Below, one piece after another: positions 9,787 to 17,850 of a stretch of 51,848 nucleotides of DNA. The position numbers and the translations under genes were made by a program. Under the pieces are notes generated by a model. It had not been told where the DNA came from. It did no database searches and worked only from the letters and a program-made list of their open reading frames with translations. The stretch spans positions 1 through 51,848 of the forward strand of contig NZ_MUFB01000006.1 in the NCBI RefSeq assembly GCF_001996005.1, given 5' to 3'. The DNA is from Salinivibrio siamensis. GTDB taxonomy: Bacteria; Pseudomonadota; Gammaproteobacteria; Enterobacterales; Vibrionaceae. Position 1 is the first letter of the stretch; every line of letters begins with the position of its first letter.

Positions 9787-11010
9787 TTGGAGTCGGTGCT
9801 TATCGTTGAAGACAGCCGGTCGTTTCGCATGCTGGCTGAACAACAGGTGAGAAAAGCGGGTTTTGCCACTGTGACCTGTACCTGCCTAGCAGAAACGAGG
9901 GATGTGCTAGATCACCACACAACCTTTCTCTGTGCGATCCTCGACTATAATTTGCCGGATGCTCACCACGGCGAAGTCATCGATCTCTGTTTAGCCGTCG
10001 GGCTTAAAGTGGTTGTCCTCACCGCCTCGCAAACAGAGAAAACGCGTGATGAGATACTATCAAAGCCCGTTATCGATTATATCCCCAAAGACAGTAGTCA
10101 TTGTATTGATGCGGTTTGCCGACTCGTTAAGCGATTGGCTGACAATCAAGGGCACCGTGTGCTGGTGGTTGATGACTCTGCCTCGATACGTAAACGCATC
10201 TCTGCGTTGTTAGCGCGTCAGTATCTAACCGTATTGGAAGCTGAAAATGGTGAGCAGGCACTTGACGTGCTGGAAAAAACGCCAGATATATCGCTGATTA
10301 TCACTGATTATGAAATGCCGAAAATGGATGGCCTTCAGCTTGTGTATGCGCTTCGTAAGAAAGATACCGAGTGCTCACAGGCGATCATAGGGTTGTCTGG
10401 ACATAATGATAGTGCGCTAACGGCACGTTTTCTCAAAGCAGGGGCGAACGATTATCTGCCCAAACCGTTTAATCAGGAAGAGTTCTTCTGCCGCGTGCAT
10501 AGCTGTTTGAATGCGATTGATACCGAATGGCGGTTATTTCTCTTGGCGAATACAGATTTTCTCACGCAGCTTTGGAATCGACGCTATTTTTTTGAGCGGG
10601 GTGACCAGCTTGCAAATGAAGCGCGTAAGCATTTGGCGATTATTGATATTGATTACTTTAAACGTATCAATGATGACTTTGGTCATCATATCGGTGACGA
10701 TGTGTTGGTTGAGGTCGCGCAAATGCTGGCAGACGCCTTTCCGGAAGACACGGTCGCCCGATTGGGAGGAGAAGAGTTTTGTGTATTATCGCTTCGTGAT
10801 TTGACGGTATTTCAGCAATCGCTAGACTCTTATCGCCAATCAGTCGCCGAACGCCCCGTACGGGTGTCAGATCAGACGCTGAAAGTAACGGTGAGCATTG
10901 GCGTGGACTCTCAAGCGGCCTCGCTCTCTCGCCTTTTACATATGGCAGATCAAGCCTTGTATCAGGCAAAAGCATCTGGCCGGAATCAAATGGTGGTGCA
11001 TCAAGGGTAA
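9787..11010 (+). CDS. Diguanylate cyclase with two receiver domains (REC-REC-GGDEF), copy 1
   Basis: The 407-residue protein has receiver 1 at about 3-118 with acidic pair E8/D9 and acceptor D53, receiver 2 at about 123-240 with D129/D130 and acceptor D174, and a GGDEF domain at about 250-405. The signature is GGEEF (327-331), an active variant, and the metal-binding Asp lies in IDIDYFKRIND (near 289). The usual RxxD inhibitory site is not present: the matching positions read FPED. It should make cyclic di-GMP from two GTP under dual phosphorelay input. The start is TTG at 9787, six bases after GGGAGG; the next in-frame ATG would cut receiver 1. A weak promoter (TTGGCT, 16 bases, TATAGC) lies in the 63-base gap after rfaH. 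No histidine kinase gene is adjacent. Confidence 0.88.
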   Translation: MESVLIVEDSRSFRMLAEQQVRKAGFATVTCTCLAETRDVLDHHTTFLCAILDYNLPDAHHGEVIDLCLAVGLKVVVLTASQTEKTRDEILSKPVIDYIPKDSSHCIDAVCRLVKRLADNQGHRVLVVDDSASIRKRISALLARQYLTVLEAENGEQALDVLEKTPDISLIITDYEMPKMDGLQLVYALRKKDTECSQAIIGLSGHNDSALTARFLKAGANDYLPKPFNQEEFFCRVHSCLNAIDTEWRLFLLANTDFLTQLWNRRYFFERGDQLANEARKHLAIIDIDYFKRINDDFGHHIGDDVLVEVAQMLADAFPEDTVARLGGEEFCVLSLRDLTVFQQSLDSYRQSVAERPVRVSDQTLKVTVSIGVDSQAASLSRLLHMADQALYQAKASGRNQMVVHQG

Positions 11011-11224
11011 ATGTCTATTTTGTCTAAAAAGTGACACGAAATAACGCATAAAGTGTGCGTTCGGTTGTTGGTGTTGCGTCAAATATCTGCGAGATGTGTG
11101 TCATTGTTGAGAAATTTGCGCAATTTCTGTCTACACGCACTCAATTGCCCTTACTCTGTACCGCTTCTTGCCCCGTTGCGTGCATTGTCGCGCAAAATTA
11201 ACGTGAAGACGTGGTGCGTTGCAG

Positions 11225-12466
11225 ATGGAATATAAAGTGTTGGTTGTGGAAGATAGTCGACCTTTCAGGCGGTTACTTGAAGCCGAGATACGAAAGGCCG
11301 GATACATCCCATGTATAGCAAACTCAATCGAACAAGCAGAGACGATCCTCAACCAAGAGACCGACTTTCTTTGTGCTATCCTCGACTACTGCCTGCCTGA
11401 TGGGCAGGACGGTGAAATCATTGACGTATGTTTGTCGTTGGACATAAAAGTGATTGTACTCACTGCGATGATGGATGCTCGGACTCGGGAGCGTGTGCTA
11501 GCCAAAACCGTGATTGATTACATCCCCAAAGATAGTCCCTCGTGCGTGTCATCGATAGCGCCGTTACTCAACCGCCTAGAAAAGAACCATCAGCACCATG
11601 TGCTAGTTGTGGATGATTCGCTGACAGCCCGTCGTTACGTGCGCAGCTTATTAGAGCGGCAATACCTCAATGTCCTTGAGGCCCAAAATGGCCAAGAGGC
11701 ATTGGCTATGGTGCGGCGCGATAAGCGAATTTCTTTGGTGATTACCGATTACACCATGCCAGAAATGGATGGAGTGAGTGTGGTTAAGGCATTACGCAAA
11801 CTGAAAACAGACGGCCAGTTGGCGATTATAGGCTTATCGGGTGAGGAAGATCCCAGCTTAACGGCGCGGTTTTTAAAAGCGGGTGCGAATGACTTTTTGG
11901 CCAAACCGTTTAACCAAGAGGAATTTTATTGTCGCTTGCACAGCACACTGAATGCGCTCGATACCGAGCGTCGCCTATTCAATATGGCCAATACGGATTA
12001 TTTAACCCAAGTGTGGAATCGACGTTACTTTTTCGAGCACCCTCACACACGCTCACACAAGGGACCAAGGAGTTTGGCGCTGGTCGACGTCGATCATTTT
12101 AAAAAGATCAATGATCAATTTGGTCATCATATCGGCGATATTACGCTGATTGAGCTGGCAAAGATGATGAAACGCTATTTTCCGGAGGACATGGTCGCTC
12201 GCTTCGGTGGGGAGGAATTCTGTATCCTCTACGGCAATGACGAGCAGAGCTTTGTGCGCCGGCTTGAGGCGATGCGAGAAGAATTGGAAAAGACCGTTTG
12301 GTCACCCTATGATAAGGCGTTTTCAATCACCATCAGTATAGGGATGGTCCATGCCGATGCCCGTATTGATGAACTTGTTCAGCGCGCAGATAGGTGTTTG
12401 TACCAAGCCAAGGCAGGGGGACGAAATCAGCTCATCCAAGATGGACAAACGGATTTAGTATCCTGA
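11225..12466 (+). CDS. Diguanylate cyclase with two receiver domains (REC-REC-GGDEF), copy 2
   Basis: This 413-residue protein is a tandem paralogue of the preceding one, with the same three domains. Receiver 1 has acceptor D54, receiver 2 has acceptor D175, and the GGDEF domain carries GGEEF at 328-332 with VDVDHFKKIND near 290. Long blocks are shared with copy 1, for example LTARFLKAGAND, KPFNQEEF, NRRYFFE and FGHHIGD. Here too the position of the RxxD inhibitory site reads FPED, so product inhibition is probably absent. The ATG at 11225 aligns with the start of copy 1; a TTG six bases upstream is possible. The 214-base gap between copies holds a hairpin (11110-11128, AGAAATT/AATTTCT). Signal and partner kinase are unknown. 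Confidence 0.88.
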   Translation: MEYKVLVVEDSRPFRRLLEAEIRKAGYIPCIANSIEQAETILNQETDFLCAILDYCLPDGQDGEIIDVCLSLDIKVIVLTAMMDARTRERVLAKTVIDYIPKDSPSCVSSIAPLLNRLEKNHQHHVLVVDDSLTARRYVRSLLERQYLNVLEAQNGQEALAMVRRDKRISLVITDYTMPEMDGVSVVKALRKLKTDGQLAIIGLSGEEDPSLTARFLKAGANDFLAKPFNQEEFYCRLHSTLNALDTERRLFNMANTDYLTQVWNRRYFFEHPHTRSHKGPRSLALVDVDHFKKINDQFGHHIGDITLIELAKMMKRYFPEDMVARFGGEEFCILYGNDEQSFVRRLEAMREELEKTVWSPYDKAFSITISIGMVHADARIDELVQRADRCLYQAKAGGRNQLIQDGQTDLVS

Positions 12467-12493
12467 AAAAAAAGAGGGCCAGTTTGACCCTCT
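12466..12493 (-). terminator. folD terminator
   Basis: On the reverse strand an 8-bp stem AGAGGGTC/GGCCCTCT (one T-G pair) with a five-base loop is followed by eight Ts. It lies seven bases after the folD stop and overlaps the stop codon of the convergent cyclase gene. Confidence 0.92.
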
Positions 12494-12499
12494 CTCATG

Positions 12500-13360
12500 C
12501 TAGTGACCATCGTGGTATTGCTCACAGGCCATGAGCGTATTTTCAATCAAGGTCGCGACAGTCATCGGGCCCACGCCACCTGGGACAGGGGTAATATGGC
12601 TAGCCTTTTCATAGGCGAGCTCATATTCGATGTCGCCGATAAGCTTGCCGTTTTCCATGCGGTTAATGCCCACATCAATCACAATGGCGCCGGGCTTGAT
12701 CCAGTCGCCAGGAATAAACTTAGGCTTACCGACCGCGACAACCAGCACATCGGCTTGTCGAACATGGGCTTCTAAATCCTGGGTAAACCGGTGGCACGTT
12801 GTGGTTGTACAGCCCGCCAATAGCAGTTCTAACGTCATCGGGCGGCCAACAATATTGGAGGCACCCACGATCACCGCATGTTTACCACGAAGAGGGACAT
12901 TGTAGCGGTCTAGGAGGGTAATAATCCCTTTTGGTGTGCAAGAACGCAGGGTTGGCATGCGTTGACACAAGCGACCGACATTGTAGGGATGAAACCCATC
13001 GACATCTTTGTCTGGGCGGATGCGCTCCAATACGGACGTGGCATCAATCCCTGCAGGTAAGGGCAGTTGGACGAGAATGCCATCAATACTGTCATCCGCA
13101 TTTAAGGTGTCAATGAGTGAGAGTAACTCTTGTTGAGAGCACGAAGCCGGGAGGTCGTAAGACCTTGACACAAACCCGACCTCATCGCAGACACGACGTT
13201 TACTGCCAACATAAACTTGGGAGGCAGGATCGTCTCCGACCAGAATTACCGCCAATCCGGGGGCTCTACGTCCCGCTTGAGTGCGAGCGGAAACGCGGGC
13301 GGCAACCTCTCGACGCACGGTTTGCGCGATCAGCTTTCCATCAATGAGTTGTGCGGCCAT
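12500..13360 (-). CDS. folD: Methylenetetrahydrofolate dehydrogenase / methenyltetrahydrofolate cyclohydrolase
   Basis: FolD interconverts 5,10-methylene-, 5,10-methenyl- and 10-formyl-tetrahydrofolate with NADP, supplying formyl groups for purine synthesis. The 286-residue protein starts MAAQLIDGK. It shows the catalytic region with YVGSKRR (Lys in the family position), the signature [17 protein letters not shown], and the NADP loop [10 protein letters not shown]. The ATG at 13358-13360 is preferred over an upstream in-frame start at 13411 because it matches FolD proteins and follows AAGGAT. A PurR-like palindrome lies 64 bases upstream. The neighbouring tRNA-Arg(UCU) is next to folD in E. 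coli as well. Confidence 0.97.
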   Translation of the reverse strand: MAAQLIDGKLIAQTVRREVAARVSARTQAGRRAPGLAVILVGDDPASQVYVGSKRRVCDEVGFVSRSYDLPASCSQQELLSLIDTLNADDSIDGILVQLPLPAGIDATSVLERIRPDKDVDGFHPYNVGRLCQRMPTLRSCTPKGIITLLDRYNVPLRGKHAVIVGASNIVGRPMTLELLLAGCTTTTCHRFTQDLEAHVRQADVLVVAVGKPKFIPGDWIKPGAIVIDVGINRMENGKLIGDIEYELAYEKASHITPVPGGVGPMTVATLIENTLMACEQYHDGH

Positions 13361-13423
13361 AACTATCCTTCGGCTAAAGCAATGTTGGCAATAGTGTGAC
13401 AAAAAACGCACCTAAAAGCTATT

Positions 13424-13439
13424 ACGCAAACGTTTGCTA
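13424..13439 (-). promoter_or_regulatory. PurR-like operator upstream of folD
   Basis: ACGCAAACGTTTGCTA contains the perfect 12-base palindrome GCAAACGTTTGC, the core bound by PurR. It differs from the consensus ACGCAAACGTTTTCNT in the right arm. Its position 64 bases before the folD start fits repression of folD. Confidence 0.65.
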
Positions 13440-13620
13440 ATGCAGTTTAATGAGGGGGAAGGCAAAAAAAGCACTCAGCCGATCATGCTCGCACGATGCT
13501 TGACGAGACTGAAACACAAAAAGCATTAATTTCGCGTTCTCGCCTCACCGCGTGGCATGAATACATAGCCAGTAAATGATGTGGTTTTGAGCAACCACGT
13601 CAATATTTTAGGGAAAAGCG

Positions 13621-13648
13621 TTGACGACGCCTAACGTCGCTTTATAAT
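13621..13648 (+). promoter_or_regulatory. tRNA-Arg promoter
   Basis: TTGACG (13621-13626), a 16-base spacer and perfect TATAAT (13643-13648) are followed by the GC-rich discriminator CCACGCTGCG, as expected for a stringently controlled stable-RNA promoter. Confidence 0.85.
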
Positions 13649-13668
13649 CCACGCTGCGTAAAGACAGT

Positions 13669-13745
<77 letters not shown>

Positions 13746-14082
13746 TTCTGCTTTCTTCCCTGTTTGTCTCACCGAACTGCTCTGAAAATAACCAAACACA
13801 CATAAAACCGTAAAAAGTGTGATCCTACGCGGTTGAATTGTGAGATATCACCCCAATTTTGATATTGAAACGCCATCGGTCGCCCCTTGTCTCGACTCAG
13901 TTGACGGGTGCCGCTATAATAGCGCGTCTTAATTTTCAGTCTCGGATGAGATAGCTCGATACGCCAGTTGCGTGTATCCGGATTCGCAGGGGCTATGACG
14001 GATTCATAGCTCAGATGATGCCACCAGTAAAACTGGTAAACATCACTCAGTACCCCTGAGTAAATTTGAGGTTAAATTTATA
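13746..14082 (+). other. 337-base gap between tRNA-Arg and tig, including a structured tig leader
   Basis: After the tRNA comes about 145 bases with no clear feature, then the tig promoter and a leader of about 155 bases. The leader contains four consecutive short hairpins: 13958-13978 (GATAC/GTATC), 13992-14010 (GCTATGA/TCATAGC), 14023-14037 (ACCAGT/ACTGGT) and 14045-14061 (ACTCAG/CTGAGT). No open reading frame of interest is present. Confidence 0.6.
13892..13920 (+). promoter_or_regulatory. tig promoter
   Basis: TCGACT (13892-13897), a 17-base spacer and perfect TATAAT (13915-13920). Transcription would begin near 13927. Confidence 0.6.
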
Positions 14083-15387
14083 ATGCAAGTTACCGTTGAA
14101 ACCACCGAAGGCCTTAAGCGCCAAATGACCATCACAGTGCCTGCTGCCAACATCGATGACGCAGTCACTAAAGAGCTACGCAATATCGCTAAGAATCGTC
14201 GTTTTGATGGTTTCCGTAAAGGTAAAGTTCCATTGAAGATGGTGTCACGCATGTACGGTGACACAGTACGCCAAGACGTGCTGGGCGAAGTGATGCAGCG
14301 TCACTTCATCGAAGCCATGATTCAAGAAAAAGTGAACCCAGCAGGGGCGCCAAGCTTTACACCCGTTGAAAACGAAGCGGGTAAAGATTTGGTCTTTAAA
14401 GCTGACTTTGAAGTGTACCCAGAGGTTGAGCTTCAAGGCCTAGATGCTATCAGCGTTGAGAAGCCAAAAGCAGACGTTCAAGAAAGTGATGTGGACGAGA
14501 TGCTTGATACCCTGCGCAAGCAACAAGCGAGCTGGGTTGAAGCAGAGGGTGAAGCGAAAGAAAACAGCCGTGTCACCTTGGATTTTGTTGGTACCATCGA
14601 CGGTGAAGAGTTTGAAGGCGGTAAAGCTGAAGGCTTCCAACTAGAAATGGGCCAAGGTCGTATGATCCCAGGCTTTGAAGACGGCCTAGTGGGTAAAAAA
14701 GCGGGTGAAGAATTCACTATCGATGTGAACTTCCCAGACGACTACCACGCTGAGAACCTAAAAGGTAAAGCGGCGCAGTTTGCGATTAAACTGCACAAGG
14801 TGGAAGAGCAAGAGCTGCCTGAGCTGACAGAAGAGTTTGTACAGCGCTTTGGTATTGCCGATGGCAGCGTAGAAGGCCTGAAAGCGGAAGTGCGTAAAAA
14901 CATGGATCGCGAGCTCAAGCAAGCGATCAAGAACAAGGTGAAAGAGCAGGTACTTGACGGCTTGGTTGAGCAAAACCAAATCGACGTACCGTCTGCGCTG
15001 ATTGAGCAAGAAATTGGCACCTTGCGTCAGCAAGCGGCACAACGCTTTGGCGGCAACATGGATAGCGCTTCTCAGCTACCACGTGAGCTGTTCGAAGAGC
15101 AAGCTAAACGCCGTGTAAGCGTCGGTCTTCTGCTTGGGGAAGTGATCAAGTCAGAAGAGCTTGAAGCGGATGATGAGCGTGTTAAAGCACTGATCGAAGA
15201 AATGGCATCGGCGTATGAAGATCCATCAGAAGTTGTCGCTTACTACGAGAAAGACGAGAAGCTGATGGAAAACATGCGCAACGTCGCGCTAGAAGAGCAA
15301 GCGATTGATGCGCTACTGGCAAAAGCCACTGTCACCGAAGCTGAAGTCGGCTTTAGTGACTTGATGAACGCTTCTCAGCAAGCTTAA
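14083..15387 (+). CDS. tig: Trigger factor, ribosome-associated chaperone and prolyl isomerase
   Basis: Trigger factor docks at the ribosomal exit tunnel and shields nascent chains. The 434-residue protein has the N-terminal ribosome-binding domain with the signature GFRKGK at 43-48. The middle FKBP-type isomerase domain lies at about 160-245 (with the segment [11 protein letters not shown]), and the C-terminal chaperone arms follow. The ATG at 14083 follows TTGAGG. It heads the tig-clpP-clpX-lon cluster but has its own terminator, so it is probably transcribed alone from the promoter at 13892-13920 through a hairpin-rich leader. Confidence 0.98.
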   Translation: MQVTVETTEGLKRQMTITVPAANIDDAVTKELRNIAKNRRFDGFRKGKVPLKMVSRMYGDTVRQDVLGEVMQRHFIEAMIQEKVNPAGAPSFTPVENEAGKDLVFKADFEVYPEVELQGLDAISVEKPKADVQESDVDEMLDTLRKQQASWVEAEGEAKENSRVTLDFVGTIDGEEFEGGKAEGFQLEMGQGRMIPGFEDGLVGKKAGEEFTIDVNFPDDYHAENLKGKAAQFAIKLHKVEEQELPELTEEFVQRFGIADGSVEGLKAEVRKNMDRELKQAIKNKVKEQVLDGLVEQNQIDVPSALIEQEIGTLRQQAAQRFGGNMDSASQLPRELFEEQAKRRVSVGLLLGEVIKSEELEADDERVKALIEEMASAYEDPSEVVAYYEKDEKLMENMRNVALEEQAIDALLAKATVTEAEVGFSDLMNASQQA

Positions 15388-15442
15388 TCAAGGTTAAAAA
15401 ACGTTTGTGTCGCATTGACACTGCGTAAATGGATTTGCTTAC

Positions 15443-15478
15443 AATGGCCCTAATGACTTGTCATTTGGGCCATTTTTT
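15443..15478 (+). terminator. tig terminator
   Basis: A long hairpin with outer stem AATGGCCC/GGGCCATT and inner stem AATGA/TCATT is followed by a run of Ts. Confidence 0.93.
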
Positions 15479-15665
15479 CCATCTACTGAGTCGCTATATT
15501 GGCCGCTTAACCGTCAAGAGTGCGAGACGTTTTAGCCATAAAAAACCTCGCTGGATCATTAAGCTGCGTGCATCGATTTAAGATTTTAGTGACCTGTTAC
15601 AGCGTTTTGTGCTAAACCTTGGTTAAGGCAAGAGTTATAACGAATTCGATTAGGGATATTACGCT

Positions 15666-16289
15666 ATGAGCCAACAACACAATAATGCCATGCCGCCAAT
15701 TATGGACGCCCTTGTTCCTATGGTGGTGGAACAAACCTCGCGCGGCGAGCGCTCTTACGATATATACTCTCGCCTGCTAAAAGAACGCATCATCTTCCTC
15801 ACTGGGCAAGTGGAAGATCAAATGGCAAATTTGATTGTGGCGCAGATGCTGTTCTTAGAGTCAGAAAACCCAGAAAAAGACATTTATTTGTACATCAACT
15901 CGCCAGGTGGCGTGGTCACGGCAGGCATGGCGATTTATGACACCATGCAGTTTATCAAGCCTGATGTCAGCACCCTGTGTACTGGCCAAGCGTGCTCAAT
16001 GGGATCGTTCCTGTTGGCGGGTGGTGCCAAAGGCAAACGTTATTGCCTACCGAATTCACGGGTCATGATTCACCAGCCGCTGGGGGGCTTCCAAGGCCAA
16101 GCGTCTGATATTGAAATTCATGCCCAAGAAATGATCAAAACCAAGCACCGCCTCAACACCCTGTTGGCTGAGCACACAGGCCAGCCGATGGAAGTGATTG
16201 AACGTGACACCGACCGTGATAACTTCATGGCGGCACAGGAAGCGGTGGACTATGGCTTGGTTGACGCCGTATTAAGTCAACGAGACTAA
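15666..16289 (+). CDS. clpP: ATP-dependent Clp protease proteolytic subunit
   Basis: ClpP forms the 14-subunit proteolytic chamber used by ClpX and ClpA. The 207-residue protein carries the serine-protease triad at the canonical positions S111 (in [11 protein letters not shown]), H136 (in [10 protein letters not shown]) and D185. The N-terminal segment of about 14 residues is the processed propeptide type. The start at ATG 15666 follows AGGGAT. clpX follows 145 bases later with no T-run terminator between, so the two are probably cotranscribed. I found no clear sigma-32 promoter in front of clpP. Confidence 0.98.
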   Translation: MSQQHNNAMPPIMDALVPMVVEQTSRGERSYDIYSRLLKERIIFLTGQVEDQMANLIVAQMLFLESENPEKDIYLYINSPGGVVTAGMAIYDTMQFIKPDVSTLCTGQACSMGSFLLAGGAKGKRYCLPNSRVMIHQPLGGFQGQASDIEIHAQEMIKTKHRLNTLLAEHTGQPMEVIERDTDRDNFMAAQEAVDYGLVDAVLSQRD

Positions 16290-16434
16290 ACCCAACATGC
16301 CTTAGGGCGTTGAAATCAAGCAAGCTGCGTGAACAAGCGCAAAGCTTGTCAGTGGTTGGGTCGGAAAAAGTGGCCGATTTGTTGTAAACTCAACATAAGG
16401 CAACGACGGGCAAATGCCCCAAAGAGGTTAGCGA

Positions 16435-17712
16435 ATGACAGACAAGCGAAAAGACGGTGGAAGCGGAAAGCTGCTTTACTGCTCATTCTGTGGTAAGAGC
16501 CAACACGAAGTTCGTAAGTTAATTGCCGGGCCATCGGTCTACATTTGTGATGAGTGTGTTGACCTGTGTAATGACATTATCCGTGAAGAAATTAAAGAAG
16601 TGATGCCAAAGCGCGAGGGAGATAGCTTACCCGCGCCGAGTGAAATTCGTGCACACCTTGACGATTATGTCATTGGCCAAGAGCAAGCGAAAAAAGTGCT
16701 CTCGGTTGCAGTCTACAACCACTACAAACGCTTGCGAAACGGTGACAAAAGCGCAGATGGCGTGGAGCTGGGCAAGAGTAACATCTTGCTGATCGGCCCT
16801 ACCGGTAGTGGTAAAACATTACTGGCCGAAACGCTTGCGCGCTTTTTGGATGTGCCATTTACCATGGCAGACGCCACCACATTGACCGAGGCTGGTTATG
16901 TCGGTGAAGACGTGGAAAACATTATCCAGAAGCTGTTGCAAAAGTGCGATTATGATGTCGCCAAAGCGGAGCGTGGTATCGTCTATATCGATGAGATTGA
17001 CAAGGTCTCTCGTAAATCCGACAACCCATCTATTACCCGAGACGTTTCTGGGGAAGGGGTGCAACAAGCACTGCTTAAATTGGTAGAAGGGACAGTCGCG
17101 TCGATTCCTCCTCAGGGAGGACGTAAGCATCCACAGCAGGAATTTTTGCAAGTGGACACGTCGAAAATCCTGTTTATCTGTGGCGGTGCGTTTGCGGGGC
17201 TCGATAAAGTGGTTGAGCAGCGTGTCGATACAGGCTCTGGCATTGGCTTTGGTGCGCAGGTCAAAGGCGCCACGGACCGTTCAGCCGATGAGTTCTTTGG
17301 CAAAGTTGAGCCCGAGGACATGGTGAAGTATGGCCTGATCCCTGAATTTATTGGCCGTCTACCCGTCACCGCGGTGTTGAGAGAGCTTGACGAAGATGCC
17401 TTGGTGCAAATTCTGCGCGAGCCGAAAAACGCGTTGACCAAGCAGTATGGCGCGTTGCTTGAACTCGACGGGGTGGAGCTGGAGTTTCGAGACGACGCAC
17501 TGCGTGCTATCGCCAAAAAAGCGATGGAGCGTAAAACGGGTGCACGTGGCCTACGCTCGATTGTCGAAGCTGTCTTGTTGGATACCATGTACGACTTACC
17601 GTCAATGAAAGACGTGAGCAAAGTGGTGATTGACGATTCAGTGATCCGAGGCGAATCTGCACCTCTACTGATGTATGAACACACGGATAACCAAGCGGCG
17701 GGTGGCGAGTAA
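16435..17712 (+). CDS. clpX: ATP-dependent Clp protease ATP-binding subunit ClpX
   Basis: ClpX is the AAA+ unfoldase that feeds tagged substrates and, with RssB, RpoS to ClpP. The 425-residue protein has the zinc-binding domain with cysteines 16, 19, 38 and 41. It has Walker A GPTGSGKT at 121-128, the pore loop GYVG at 154-157 and Walker B IVYIDE at 182-187. The RKH pore loop and the IGF loop (GSGIGFG) that docks on ClpP are also present. AAGAGG precedes the ATG. A strong terminator separates it from lon. Confidence 0.98.
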   Translation: MTDKRKDGGSGKLLYCSFCGKSQHEVRKLIAGPSVYICDECVDLCNDIIREEIKEVMPKREGDSLPAPSEIRAHLDDYVIGQEQAKKVLSVAVYNHYKRLRNGDKSADGVELGKSNILLIGPTGSGKTLLAETLARFLDVPFTMADATTLTEAGYVGEDVENIIQKLLQKCDYDVAKAERGIVYIDEIDKVSRKSDNPSITRDVSGEGVQQALLKLVEGTVASIPPQGGRKHPQQEFLQVDTSKILFICGGAFAGLDKVVEQRVDTGSGIGFGAQVKGATDRSADEFFGKVEPEDMVKYGLIPEFIGRLPVTAVLRELDEDALVQILREPKNALTKQYGALLELDGVELEFRDDALRAIAKKAMERKTGARGLRSIVEAVLLDTMYDLPSMKDVSKVVIDDSVIRGESAPLLMYEHTDNQAAGGE

Positions 17713-17742
17713 TATCGTTACACAAGGTTATCAGTGATATAG

Positions 17743-17769
17743 AAAAAGGGAGTGACAACTCCCTTTTTT
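17743..17769 (+). terminator. clpX terminator
   Basis: Perfect 11-bp stem AAAAAGGGAGT with its complement, loop GACA, followed by a T-run. The left A-run makes it usable in both directions. Confidence 0.93.
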
Positions 17770-17788
17770 ATTTTCTGACGGTTGAGCC

Positions 17789-17819
17789 GTTGAAACCTGT
17801 CCAACAGACCCCATATACT
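17789..17819 (+). promoter_or_regulatory. lon heat-shock (sigma-32) promoter overlapping a sigma-70 type promoter
   Basis: GTTGAA (17789-17794), a 14-base spacer and CCCCATAT (17809-17816) match the sigma-32 consensus (CTTGAA and CCCCATNT). TTGAAA (17790-17795) with TATACT (17814-17819), 18 bases apart, could also serve sigma-70. The start codon of lon is 32 bases further. Confidence 0.85.
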
Positions 17820-17850
17820 CATAATCAGATTGAACGGAAGAGAGAAGCAT

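Larger units (their letters stand above)
13361..13668. other. 308-base gap between folD and tRNA-Arg
   Basis: It carries the folD regulatory region with the PurR-like palindrome on the left and the tRNA promoter on the right. In between, an imperfect 10-bp hairpin (13577-13586 with 13593-13602, loop TTGAGC) is the only structure I see. No gene is visible. Confidence 0.6.

Noticed and set aside
11053-11235. 60-residue open frame between the two cyclase genes
   Set aside because: No ribosome binding site, odd composition, and it overlaps the start of the next gene.
12497-13399. Several forward open frames of 60-92 residues opposite folD
   Set aside because: They mirror the codon structure of folD on the other strand and have no own start signals.
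13746-13890. Phage attachment site or tRNA remnant after tRNA-Arg
   Set aside because: No repeat of the tRNA 3' end and no integrase can be found in the following region.
15395-15410. TAAAAAACGTTTGTGT after tig as a third PurR box
   Set aside because: Three defined positions deviate, and it lies downstream of tig and about 255 bases before clpP, with no purine-related gene.
16333-16349. Hairpin ACAAGC/GCTTGT between clpP and clpX as a terminator
   Set aside because: Only 6 bp and no T-run follows; clpP-clpX are more likely cotranscribed.
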